Below are positions 1-6,509 of a DNA stretch of 64,000 nucleotides, one piece after another (within the stretch, counting starts at the first letter, position 1; every line of letters starts with the position of its first letter). This DNA is from Sphingomonas sp. R-74633 (lineage in GTDB: Bacteria; Pseudomonadota; Alphaproteobacteria; Sphingomonadales; Sphingomonadaceae), in the NCBI RefSeq assembly GCF_013416555.1, contig NZ_JACCFG010000002.1:434001-498000 (forward strand), written 5' to 3'. Below the pieces are notes generated by a model, which worked only from the letters and a program-made list of their open reading frames with translations, made no database searches and was not told where the DNA came from. Position numbers and translations under genes: made by a program.

Positions 1-2
1 CC

Positions 3-647
3 CCGCCCTGCCAGCTGCCGGGCACAATCGAGAACCACCTCGATTTCGCAGGCCAGCGCCCCGATTGCGCCGAGCGCTACGATCCCCGCCGCACCATGCT
101 CGGCCACGCCCAGGAAGCCTGGCTGGACGCAGCGCTGGGCCACACGACAGCGCGCTGGAACGTGCTGACCCAGCAGACGCTGATGAAACAGGAGCTGCGC
201 ATCCCGCCCAACCACCCCGAAGCGGGCCCCTCGGTCTACAACACCGACGGCTGGGACGGTTTCGCCGCCGCACGGGACCGCGTGACGCGGCGCTGGCGCG
301 ATGCAAAGACCCCCAATCCGCTGGTGGTGAGCGGCGATATCCATGCCTTCGTCGCCGGGGACCATCTCGATCCTGACGATCCCAGCCGCGTCGTCGCATC
401 GGAATGGATCGGCGGATCGATCTCCTCGGGCGCCATTGACGGGATGCTCAAACAGTCGCTCGCCGCCAACCCGAAGTTCCACTTCGGCGAGAACCAGGTC
501 CGCGGCTACAGCCGGATGGACCTGAGCGCCACGCAGTGCGAGGTCACCTTCCGCGCGCTGATCGACGTTCGCGATCCGCAGTCGGAGGTTCGTGACCTGG
601 CGAAGTTCCTGGTGGAAGACGGCCGGCGGGGCATGAAGGTCGTCTGA
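3..647 (+). CDS. Alkaline phosphatase D family protein (PhoD), C-terminal part
   Basis: This is the C-terminal 214 codons of a PhoD-type phosphatase/phosphodiesterase; the reading frame is open to the left edge, so the start lies outside the window. Visible landmarks are the EAWLDAAL segment followed by WNVLTQQTLM, and VVSGDIHAFVAGD, which matches the metal-binding (S/T)GDxH motif near the PhoD C-terminus. The same order of motifs is seen in the complete paralogue at 41396-42988. PhoD enzymes are exported metal-dependent phosphomonoesterases/diesterases. The neighbouring bufferin locus is on the opposite strand, so the two are not co-transcribed. The family call is firm; the substrate is unknown. 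Confidence 0.9.
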   Translation, partial: PPCQLPGTIENHLDFAGQRPDCAERYDPRRTMLGHAQEAWLDAALGHTTARWNVLTQQTLMKQELRIPPNHPEAGPSVYNTDGWDGFAAARDRVTRRWRDAKTPNPLVVSGDIHAFVAGDHLDPDDPSRVVASEWIGGSISSGAIDGMLKQSLAANPKFHFGENQVRGYSRMDLSATQCEVTFRALIDVRDPQSEVRDLAKFLVEDGRRGMKVV

Positions 648-768
648 TCCTCCGATGGCCGCGCTCGGTCGCCGGAGATGCTCGCATAACGCTTCCATGC
701 CTGGCAATGCGGGGATCGTCGCGCACAATCACGCCCCTAACAGCCAGGTTGGTTATTCTCGATTCGCT

Positions 769-1542
769 TCATCGCTCGGCGGCGATGTCGGCCGAGTGGT
801 CCGCGGAAATGATCAGCCCATCGGCGAGCCATTGGCCGAGCATCTCGCCGGCGCGCGCGATGCCGGCCTCCTCGCCAAGCGCCTCGGCCAGCGCGGCGCA
901 TAGTTCCGCGAACGGCATGCCCGCCCGAGCCCAGAGCACCGCCTGGCGTTCGAGTTGGTCGACCACACGGAAGCGCGGCGCCTCCCCGTCACGCCAGGCC
1001 AGGATCGCGCCCGCTTCGGGCAATGAGGCGACTGCGGGCGGCTCCGCGCCCTCCAGCGCCGACCAGATCGCTGGCGCATTGGTAGTCAGGTCGGCGAGGT
1101 CCAGCGAGGGGGAGAAGCCCAGCACGGCACGATCCCAGTCCACCGCACCGAGATCCGCGCCGGAAAGCGCCGCTGCGTCGGGCGCAACAAAGGCCTCCGC
1201 GAGCGCGAGGTCGATCCAGGCAAGCTCGGCGACCTCCGGATCGGCGGGATAGAGCAGCGCCAGCGTCGCGGGAAAATCGCGCGGATAGGCGTCGAGCGTC
1301 CAGCTGCTCGGAGGCACGCGTGCGACATGGGCAATCACGGCCTGGTGGAATGCATCCCCGCCGATCCAGTCACGGGTCCGGGCGAAGCTCTCCTCGATAC
1401 AGGCGACGAGTTGCGCGCGGAAATTATTCTGATGGATGCGCAAGCCTGGCGCGACATCGTCGCCGCCGAGCCGATCCGCCGCCAGCGGATCCTCCCGGAT
1501 CAGCCAGATGCGCATCTCGCGCTGCAGCTCGAGCAGGCTCAT
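769..1542 (-). CDS. bufC: DUF2063 / BufC-HvfC family partner of an MNIO enzyme
   Basis: A 257-residue protein with the N-terminal DUF2063 pattern: MSLLELQREMRIWL, then a conserved GLRIHQNNFRAQLVACIEE helix and an aromatic-rich YPRDFPATLALLYP segment. In known MNIO (DUF692) clusters this protein is the partner that recruits the peptide substrate to the enzyme. Its start codon overlaps the stop of bufB by four bases (ATGA), so the two are translationally coupled. It is the last gene of the operon that starts at the precursor at 2706. The C-terminal half is less conserved. The family call is strong; the binding role is inferred from studied homologues. Confidence 0.88.
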   Translation of the reverse strand: MSLLELQREMRIWLIREDPLAADRLGGDDVAPGLRIHQNNFRAQLVACIEESFARTRDWIGGDAFHQAVIAHVARVPPSSWTLDAYPRDFPATLALLYPADPEVAELAWIDLALAEAFVAPDAAALSGADLGAVDWDRAVLGFSPSLDLADLTTNAPAIWSALEGAEPPAVASLPEAGAILAWRDGEAPRFRVVDQLERQAVLWARAGMPFAELCAALAEALGEEAGIARAGEMLGQWLADGLIISADHSADIAAER

Positions 1543-2369
1543 GCCGCCGCCCGCATGCCATCGGCCGCAATGCGCCGGGCGGTGTCGAGCTCGGCGAGCA
1601 GCTCATGCAGCGGTGGGATGGCATCGTCGCGTTCGATCATCGTCGCGACAGCGCCGAGCCGCGGCAGCACATGCGCGTAGAGCTTCCACACCGGATCCGG
1701 CACCGGCTGATCATGGGTATCGATCAGCAATTCGCTGCCCTGACTGTGCCCGGCGAGATGGACCTGGCGCACCCGTGCATGCGGTATGCCGTCCAGATAG
1801 GCGAGCGGATCGAAGCCGTGATTGCTCGCGCTGACGAACACATTGTTGACGTCGAGCAGCAGGCCGCAGCCGGTGCGCGCGCAAAGCTGGTCGAGAAACT
1901 CCCATTCGGTCATGTCGGCCGGCGCGAAGTCGATATAGGTCGAAGGGTTCTCGATCAGCATCTCGCGCCCCAGCGCATCCTGCGCGCGCGCGATGTTGCC
2001 CGCCACCACGTCGAGCGCTTCGTCGGTGTAGGGCAGCGGCAGCAGGTCGTGCGAATTGAAGCCCTCAATCCGCGACCAGCTCAGGTGATCGGAGACGAAC
2101 AGCGGCTCGACCTCATCGACCAGCGCACGCAGCCGGGCGAGATAGGCGCCGTCCAGCCCGTCGGCCGAGCCTAGCGACATCGAGACGCCGTGCAGCGCCA
2201 CCGGATAGCGCTCGCGCACCTCGCGCAGGATGCGGCGCGGGCGGCCGCCCTCGACCATGAAATTCTCGGAGATCAGCTCGACGAAATCGACCGCGACCCG
2301 AGTCTCGAGGAACTCGGCATAATGCGGCTTGCGCAGGCCCAGGCCGAAACCGGCAAAGGGAGCGATCAT
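1539..2369 (-). CDS. bufB: MNIO (DUF692) multinuclear iron oxidase, bufferin-modifying enzyme
   Basis: A 276-residue TIM-barrel enzyme of the DUF692/MNIO family, which uses two or three iron atoms to oxidise cysteines of a small peptide into thiooxazole-type heterocycles. Candidate metal ligands in sequence order are His60 (ALHGVSMS), Asp94-His95 (VSDHLSWS), Glu140-Asn141 (LIENPS), Asp173 (LLDVNN), His204 and His208 (QVHLAGH), Asp218-His219 (DTHDQPV) and Glu246 (MIERDD); this is the full family set. It follows the six-Cys precursor at 2434-2706 and overlaps bufC by four bases. AAAGG lies eight bases before the ATG. The enzyme class is secure; the exact modification of this precursor is inference. 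Confidence 0.93.
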   Translation of the reverse strand: MIAPFAGFGLGLRKPHYAEFLETRVAVDFVELISENFMVEGGRPRRILREVRERYPVALHGVSMSLGSADGLDGAYLARLRALVDEVEPLFVSDHLSWSRIEGFNSHDLLPLPYTDEALDVVAGNIARAQDALGREMLIENPSTYIDFAPADMTEWEFLDQLCARTGCGLLLDVNNVFVSASNHGFDPLAYLDGIPHARVRQVHLAGHSQGSELLIDTHDQPVPDPVWKLYAHVLPRLGAVATMIERDDAIPPLHELLAELDTARRIAADGMRAAA

Positions 2370-2396
2370 CGGAATGCCTTTCGAGGTGAAGGGAAA

Positions 2397-2427
2397 GCCG
2401 GCCCGGCGCTGGGGACGCCGGGCCGGC
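2397..2427 (-). terminator. GC-rich hairpin between bufferin precursor and bufB
   Basis: A perfect 12-bp stem (arms 2397-2408 and 2416-2427) with a 7-base loop lies in the short gap between the precursor gene and bufB. On the transcript it is followed by UUUCCCUUC, a weak U tract. It could act as a partial terminator or as a 3' stabiliser, leaving more precursor than enzyme mRNA. A similar hairpin follows the other precursor at 4459-4487. Confidence 0.55.
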
Positions 2428-2433
2428 GCGCGC

Positions 2434-2706
2434 TCACTTGGGCGCGGTCAGGCTGCCGCCGGCGGTCTTGCACGCCTTGGCGGTGACAGCCTTGAAGCCC
2501 TGGCCCTTGCAGTCGTTCTGGCCCTTGCAGTCGTTCTTCGCCGTCTTGCAGTCCGAGGTGCCCTTGCAGGTATTGATGCCATAGCAATGGACGACCTGGG
2601 CGGCGCCGGCGCCGGACTTGGCAATCGCGGCGGTCGGTGCGGCGGCGGTGATGGCGATAACGGCAGCGGAGGCGGCGAGGCTGACGCCGGTGCGGACGAT
2701 GGTCAT
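2434..2706 (-). CDS. bufA2: Bufferin-type metallophore precursor with six Cys (BufA2-like)
   Basis: A 90-residue exported peptide: an N-terminal signal peptide of about 29 residues (VSLAASAAVIAITAAAPTAA, then AIA), then a core with cysteines at 41, 47, 53, 60, 66 and 79. The core repeats a CKG/CKT pattern (CYGINTCKGTSDCKT, NDCKGQNDCKGQGF), which differs from the four-Cys DUF2282 protein at 4180-4452. Bufferins are ribosomally made, MNIO-modified periplasmic copper-binding peptides. The gene lies 64 bases before bufB and is preceded by a GTAACC-N16-CGAA promoter. GGAG sits about eight bases before the ATG. Assignment to the BufA2 rather than the BufA1 subfamily rests on the Cys pattern alone. 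Confidence 0.83.
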   Translation of the reverse strand: MTIVRTGVSLAASAAVIAITAAAPTAAIAKSGAGAAQVVHCYGINTCKGTSDCKTAKNDCKGQNDCKGQGFKAVTAKACKTAGGSLTAPK

Positions 2707-2749
2707 GGGGGTGCTCCAGAAAAGGGTTCAGCCGGATTGGCATTCCATA

Positions 2750-2775
2750 TTCGGCGCAGTCCGCCGTACGGTTAC
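2750..2775 (-). promoter_or_regulatory. SigF-type ECF promoter of the bufA2-bufB-bufC operon
   Basis: Reading the minus strand, GTAACC (2770-2775) is followed after exactly 16 bases by CGAA (2750-2753). This is identical in elements and spacing to the promoter of the sigma gene at 3988-4013. GTAACC/CGAA with a 16-base spacer is the known Caulobacter SigF recognition pattern. The CGAA box lies about 44 bases before the start codon. Confidence 0.85.
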
Positions 2776-2789
2776 AGGCCCGTGCGAAA

Positions 2790-3431
2790 TTACCAACGCA
2801 GCAGGCGGGGTCCAAGCAACGCGCCGAGCGACGCGGCGAGCAGGATGCCCAGCGAATACCAGGTCAGTACGAAGATCGCCGACACTTCGGGGCAATGGAT
2901 GCAATAGACCGTCGCTGCGAAGGCACCCGCCGCCAGCCCCGCTGCCGCGCCTGCCGCGCGCAGGCGTGTCGGTGCCAGGCGGCGGAAGGACCAGAGCAGC
3001 CCGATGAAGATCGGCATCGCCAGCGCCAGCACCAGCCAGGGGCAGATCATCCAGCTATGTCCGAGCCACATGGCGAGCCACTTGCCCGGCGGCGTGCGCG
3101 CCAGTTCGAGCGCGCCAAGGCCCGCGAGCAAGGTCACGGGAATTGCCAGCAACCAGGTCCAGCGCAGCCTCTGGCTGTCCGGCCGCGCGAGCTGGGCGAT
3201 CATCACCACTGCGGCGATCGCCAGCGAGAAAGTATAGCTCCATTTCACCCAGAAGGCGGTGCCGCGCATCGCCAGACCAAGGTCGGGGCGGATGCCGAGC
3301 ACCAGCGCTACCAGCCCGGCCGAGACCAGCCCGCCAAGCGCCAGCCCGATGGCGAGCCGCCAGCCCACCGCGCGCCGCCGCACCGGCGGGACGTCCCGCG
3401 AGAGCTGCGCGATCAGGTCGTCGGTGTTCAT
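2790..3431 (-). CDS. nrsF: NrsF-like (DUF1109) membrane anti-sigma factor
   Basis: A 213-residue integral membrane protein with about six hydrophobic segments after a short cytoplasmic N-terminus (MNTDDLIAQLSRDVPPV). DUF1109/NrsF proteins hold a SigF-type ECF sigma factor at the membrane until a metal or redox signal releases it. Cysteines occur at 130 (SWMICPW) and at 177 and 180 (YCIHCPE); in Caulobacter NrsF, cysteines near 131 and 181 are needed for signal sensing, so the sites agree. The start codon overlaps the stop of the sigma gene by four bases, the usual sigma/anti-sigma coupling. Confidence 0.9.
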   Translation of the reverse strand: MNTDDLIAQLSRDVPPVRRRAVGWRLAIGLALGGLVSAGLVALVLGIRPDLGLAMRGTAFWVKWSYTFSLAIAAVVMIAQLARPDSQRLRWTWLLAIPVTLLAGLGALELARTPPGKWLAMWLGHSWMICPWLVLALAMPIFIGLLWSFRRLAPTRLRAAGAAAGLAAGAFAATVYCIHCPEVSAIFVLTWYSLGILLAASLGALLGPRLLRW

Positions 3432-3967
3432 CGCGCACCTCCCTGGATGCGCGCCACCAGCGCCTTAAGGCCGCGATGCACCGAAACCTTCACATCGGAT
3501 TCGCCGATGCCGCCGGCCCGGGCGGCCTCGGCGACACTCAGCCCATCGAGCCGGGTCGCACGGATCATCCGGGCCTGTTTGGGCGGAAGCGCCGCGAGCA
3601 TCTCCTCGATGTCGAGCCGCGCCAGCAGCGCGGGCTCCGGATCCTCGGCGAGCAGCATTTCCTCCATGGCTTCGATGGGTTGCAGGCGGCGGATACGGCG
3701 AAAATGGTCCACCATCTTGTAGCGCGCGATCGCGAACAGCCACGCGGTGAAGACGCGTTCGCGGTCATAGGTGGCGCGGCGGTCATGCACTGCGATCAGC
3801 GTTTCCTGCACTAGGTCCTCGATATCGTCGGCGGAGCCATTGGCGCGGCGCCGGTAAAAGCCATGCAGCACGGGCACGAGCAGGCGCAGTAATGCCGCAT
3901 GCGCCGCGGCGTCGCCGCCCAGCCCATCGATCATCAATCCGCGCAGCACGTCCTCGTCCGCTCGCAT
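3428..3967 (-). CDS. sigF: ECF RNA polymerase sigma factor, SigF type
   Basis: A 179-residue ECF sigma factor. Region 2 shows DIEDLVQETLIAVHDRRATY followed by FTAWLFAIARYKMVDHFRR; region 4 shows LPPKQARMIRATRLDGLSVA and GGIGESDVKVSVHRGL. The start at 3967 is chosen over an upstream ATG at 3988 because AGGAGGAGGA lies directly before it, and because the CGAA element of its own promoter would otherwise fall inside the gene. It should transcribe its own operon, the bufA2 operon and the bufA1-doxX operon, which all carry the same promoter. It is coupled to nrsF by an ATGA overlap. Confidence 0.93.
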   Translation of the reverse strand: MRADEDVLRGLMIDGLGGDAAAHAALLRLLVPVLHGFYRRRANGSADDIEDLVQETLIAVHDRRATYDRERVFTAWLFAIARYKMVDHFRRIRRLQPIEAMEEMLLAEDPEPALLARLDIEEMLAALPPKQARMIRATRLDGLSVAEAARAGGIGESDVKVSVHRGLKALVARIQGGAR

Positions 3968-3987
3968 TCCTCCTCCTTGCAGAACCA

Positions 3988-4013
3988 TTCGGCGTAGCCG
4001 GGCTGAAGGTTAC
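3988..4013 (-). promoter_or_regulatory. SigF-type ECF promoter of sigF-nrsF (autoregulation)
   Basis: On the minus strand GTAACC (4008-4013), 16 bases, then CGAA (3988-3991). It ends 21 bases before the chosen start codon. Its position implies that SigF transcribes its own gene. Confidence 0.85.
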
Positions 4014-4045
4014 ACCGCGCCGCAAAATTTTTTCGTGGTGAATGT

Positions 4046-4071
4046 GTAACGCGCGCGCCGCCGACGACGAA
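4046..4071 (+). promoter_or_regulatory. SigF-type ECF promoter of bufA1-doxX
   Basis: On the plus strand GTAACG (4046-4051), 16 bases, then CGAA (4068-4071). Only the last base of the -35-like element differs from the two minus-strand copies. It drives away from the sigF promoter, making the 3988-4071 segment a divergent ECF promoter pair. Confidence 0.8.
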
Positions 4072-4179
4072 TTGGCAGATGTGACCGGGTTCTCCCGCCT
4101 CCTCCCCGATCACCGCGCGGCCCGGCACCCCCTGACCAGGGCCGCGCGCCGGAGGCATGGTTCATGAAGGACAGACATC

Positions 4180-4452
4180 ATGCGTTCGACCAACGCCACG
4201 CTCGCCGCCACCCTCGCCATCGCCGTCGCGGGCGCCGCGCTTGCGCCCACCGCCTCCGCCCAGCCCGCCATGGAGAAATGCTATGGCGTCTCGCTGGCCG
4301 GCAAGAATGACTGCAAGGCCGGCGCCGGCACCAGCTGTGCCGGCACTTCCAAAGTGAATTACCAGGGCAATGCCTGGAAGCTGGTCAAGGCCGGCACCTG
4401 CACCGCGATCAAGACGCCCAAGGGCAATGGCTCGCTGACCCCCAAGGCCTGA
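4180..4452 (+). CDS. bufA1: DUF2282 bufferin metallophore precursor (BufA1)
   Basis: A 90-residue exported peptide of the DUF2282 family, now called BufA1 periplasmic bufferin. A signal peptide of about 27 residues ends at TASA. The mature part has four cysteines at 34, 45, 53 and 74 in the family arrangement [24 protein letters not shown] and AGTCTAIK. No dedicated MNIO gene lies beside it, so the bufB gene at 1539-2369 may modify both precursors. GAAGGA precedes the ATG and a SigF-type promoter lies at 4046-4071. A DoxX membrane gene follows in the same operon. Copper buffering is the role shown for family members. Confidence 0.9.
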   Translation: MRSTNATLAATLAIAVAGAALAPTASAQPAMEKCYGVSLAGKNDCKAGAGTSCAGTSKVNYQGNAWKLVKAGTCTAIKTPKGNGSLTPKA

Positions 4453-4458
4453 CCGCGC

Positions 4459-4487
4459 GCGGCCGGCCGCCATGCGCGACCGGCCGC
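4459..4487 (+). terminator. GC-rich hairpin between bufA1 and doxX
   Basis: An 8-bp perfect stem (4459-4466 with 4480-4487) in the gap between the two genes, without a T run. It mirrors the hairpin after the other precursor and may protect or attenuate the message. Confidence 0.4.
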
Positions 4488-4506
4488 CGCCTCCGGAGAT
4501 TTCCCC

Positions 4507-4959
4507 ATGACCTCGCTGATCGCGCTTCACGCGCGGCTCACTCGCCGCGTCTCTTCGCTGGTGCCGGACGCCTTGCTGTTGCTCGTCGCGCGGCTGGGCA
4601 TTGCCGGCGTGTTCTTCATGTCGGGCCGCACCAAGGTGGACGGCATTCTCCATATCACCGACGGAACCTATGAGCTGTTCCGCACCGAATATGCGCTGCC
4701 GCTCGTCCCGCCCGCGATCGCGGCAGTGGCGGCGACCTGGTCCGAGCATGTCTTCTCGATCTTGCTCGTGCTCGGGCTGGCGACGCGCTTTTCGGCATTG
4801 GCGCTGTTCCTGATGACTCTGACCATCGAGATCTTCGTCTATCCCGATGCCTGGCCCACCCATCTGAGCTGGGCGGCGATCCTGTTGCCGTTGATGGCGC
4901 GCGGCGGCGGCGCCTGGTCGCTCGACGCGCTACTTCTCCGGCTCTCGCGAGCGCCCTGA
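4507..4959 (+). CDS. DoxX family membrane protein of the bufferin operon
   Basis: A 150-residue inner-membrane protein with four predicted helices and the DoxX pattern: [20 protein letters not shown] near residue 25, then [20 protein letters not shown], and a C-terminal [14 protein letters not shown]. DoxX proteins are common partners of DUF2282/DUF692 clusters, but their role there is not settled (redox support or membrane handling of the peptide have been suggested). It follows bufA1 by 54 bases and shares its promoter. Confidence 0.85.
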   Translation: MTSLIALHARLTRRVSSLVPDALLLLVARLGIAGVFFMSGRTKVDGILHITDGTYELFRTEYALPLVPPAIAAVAATWSEHVFSILLVLGLATRFSALALFLMTLTIEIFVYPDAWPTHLSWAAILLPLMARGGGAWSLDALLLRLSRAP

Positions 4960-5003
4960 TTACCGCCAATCCGACGGCCATGCGGGTCTTGGGCGCAACC
5001 GGC

Positions 5004-5414
5004 CTAAAAGGGTTTCACGACAACCAACGCCGCGATGAATATGACCGCGGCGGAAATGAATGCCGCGACCATGACACCGTGTAGGCGCGTATTTGGCTGT
5101 TGCCCCCTTCGAAGCTGTCGCAGCAGGCCCGACTGGACGCCGTGCAATCCCGTCAAAACCAGGACCAGGGCCAGCTTCGGCCAGAGCCACGGACTTGCGA
5201 ACCAGGCCCCTTCGGCCGCGATCATGGCACCTGTCAGCCATACGGCGAGCATGGCAGGCACCGTGACCCGGCGGTCCCAGCGGTGGGCGAGCGCAACTAT
5301 AGCGGCATCGCCCCGTCGAGCGGCTGCAACGGCGAACGACTGGGAGAACAGGCCGCCGATGAAGATCAGGACGGAAGCCACATGCGCCGCCTTCATCCAG
5401 AGGTACGGCATCAC
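5004..5414 (-). CDS. CopD-like small integral membrane protein
   Basis: A 136-residue protein with four hydrophobic segments. The N-terminus MMPYLWMKAAHVASVLIFIG, with its helix-embedded His11, and the later LVLTGLHGVQSG resemble the CopD/HemJ-type membrane domain, whose conserved histidines bind haem or copper. It overlaps the DUF3817 gene by four bases (ATGA) and is the last gene of a TetR-DUF3817-CopD-like operon. The assignment rests on topology and the N-terminal WxKxxHV pattern; a DUF2269-like protein is an alternative. Confidence 0.65.
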   Translation of the reverse strand: MMPYLWMKAAHVASVLIFIGGLFSQSFAVAAARRGDAAIVALAHRWDRRVTVPAMLAVWLTGAMIAAEGAWFASPWLWPKLALVLVLTGLHGVQSGLLRQLRRGQQPNTRLHGVMVAAFISAAVIFIAALVVVKPF

Positions 5415-5767
5415 GGCAGCTTCTCCAGCTGGGCGCTAACGACCTTCTGCTTCCGCAGCAGCAGCCCGGCGTTGAGAAACCCTCCGAACGGGACGAAGGC
5501 GGCGAGGCTCAATCGCATTATCTCGCGTCGGGACCAGCCGCCGCCCGCGCTGGCTGAAATCACGTTCCAGGCATAGGCGATGAACGCCGCTCCGTGCACC
5601 GGCCCCATGATTCTGGTCGCCAGCGAATAGCCGGAGGCGTGCTTGAGCGGCACTGCGACCAGCAAGAGAAGCAGAAGCGTAGTAGCTTCGACAAATGAGG
5701 CCAGGCGCAACCGCCGAAGCTGCGCGAGATCGTCGGCGGTCGCCGCGAATGTGGCCGGCTGCGGCAT
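5411..5767 (-). CDS. DUF3817 domain membrane protein
   Basis: A 118-residue membrane protein with the DUF3817 signature: LRRLRLASFVEATTLLLLLL, then VPLKHASGYSLATRIMGPVH and a final helix before LLLRKQK. The start at 5767 is supported by GGAGG seven bases upstream; the frame stays open for another 117 codons upstream, but that stretch is the antisense of the tetR gene. It lies 14 bases after tetR and overlaps the next gene by four bases. DUF3817 has no proven function. Confidence 0.85.
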   Translation of the reverse strand: MPQPATFAATADDLAQLRRLRLASFVEATTLLLLLLVAVPLKHASGYSLATRIMGPVHGAAFIAYAWNVISASAGGGWSRREIMRLSLAAFVPFGGFLNAGLLLRKQKVVSAQLEKLP

Positions 5768-5781
5768 GCCAATCCTCCGGG

Positions 5782-6381
5782 CTATAAATTCGCGGGATCG
5801 GCGCCACTGCGGCGCAACAGCGCGACAAGCGCATTCTGGGCACGCCGGTCGGCTTCGGGATCGCGATGAAAGCGCATCGAACTGTGGTGCGCGAGATAGA
5901 TGCCGCAGAGTTCCCAGACGACCTGGTCCACGTCCTGCACATGCAGATGACCCAGATCGACCGCCTGCTGGACATGGGTTCGGAGCAGCGCCCGCCATGT
6001 CGTCTCCAGTGCGACCACGCGGTCGCGGACCGGGCCCGCCACGTCGTCGAGTTCGAACAGCGCGGCCGCGATGGGGCAACCGCCGCGCAGTCCCGCACGG
6101 GCCGACCAGCCGAACCACAAGCCGACAAGCGCCATCAGACGCGCAAGGCCCGCGGGATTACGCATCGCCGGTTCGACAACGTGGTGATTTGCAAGCTGGA
6201 CGGTCTCCTCGAGCAAGGCGAGCTCCAGCGCCTCGCGCGACCGGAAATGTGCGAACAAGCCGCTCTTCGACAGGCCGGTCGCCTCCGCCAGACGCCCGAT
6301 CGTGACCGCAGCCAGGCCGCCCTGGCTTAGCGCGTTCAATCCTTCTTCGATTACTCTGGTTCGAGTCGCTTCGGCTTTCAT
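5782..6381 (-). CDS. TetR/AcrR family transcriptional regulator
   Basis: A 199-residue regulator with an N-terminal TetR helix-turn-helix (ALSQGGLAAVTIGRLAEATG followed by LSKSGLFAHFRSREALELA, residues 18-56). The C-terminal part resembles TetR_C domains with RGGCPIAAALFELDD near residue 100. It is first in an operon with two membrane proteins and has a palindromic site 7 bases upstream of its start codon, so it probably represses its own operon. The ligand is unknown. Confidence 0.92.
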   Translation of the reverse strand: MKAEATRTRVIEEGLNALSQGGLAAVTIGRLAEATGLSKSGLFAHFRSREALELALLEETVQLANHHVVEPAMRNPAGLARLMALVGLWFGWSARAGLRGGCPIAAALFELDDVAGPVRDRVVALETTWRALLRTHVQQAVDLGHLHVQDVDQVVWELCGIYLAHHSSMRFHRDPEADRRAQNALVALLRRSGADPANL

Positions 6382-6388
6382 GCCAATT

Positions 6389-6408
6389 TAGTACGAACGA
6401 TCGTGCTA
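6389..6408. promoter_or_regulatory. Probable TetR operator
   Basis: A 20-bp interrupted palindrome, TAGTACGAACGATCGTGCTA, matches its reverse complement at 16 of 20 positions. It lies directly upstream of the tetR start, the usual place for an autoregulatory operator. Confidence 0.7.
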
Positions 6409-6509
6409 TTTGGCAAGCCAGCTTACCCGCCGGCGTCCTGCTAGCGCGGCACGACGCGCCGATTAGCCACGCCAAGGCCGGGTGCCATGACCGTCGACCT
6501 GACGGGCCG

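Noticed and set aside
2366-2815. A 149-codon frame overlapping the six-Cys precursor in another frame
   Set aside because: His/Arg-rich shadow that runs through the bufferin promoter and hairpin; the precursor frame has a signal peptide, Cys pattern and promoter.
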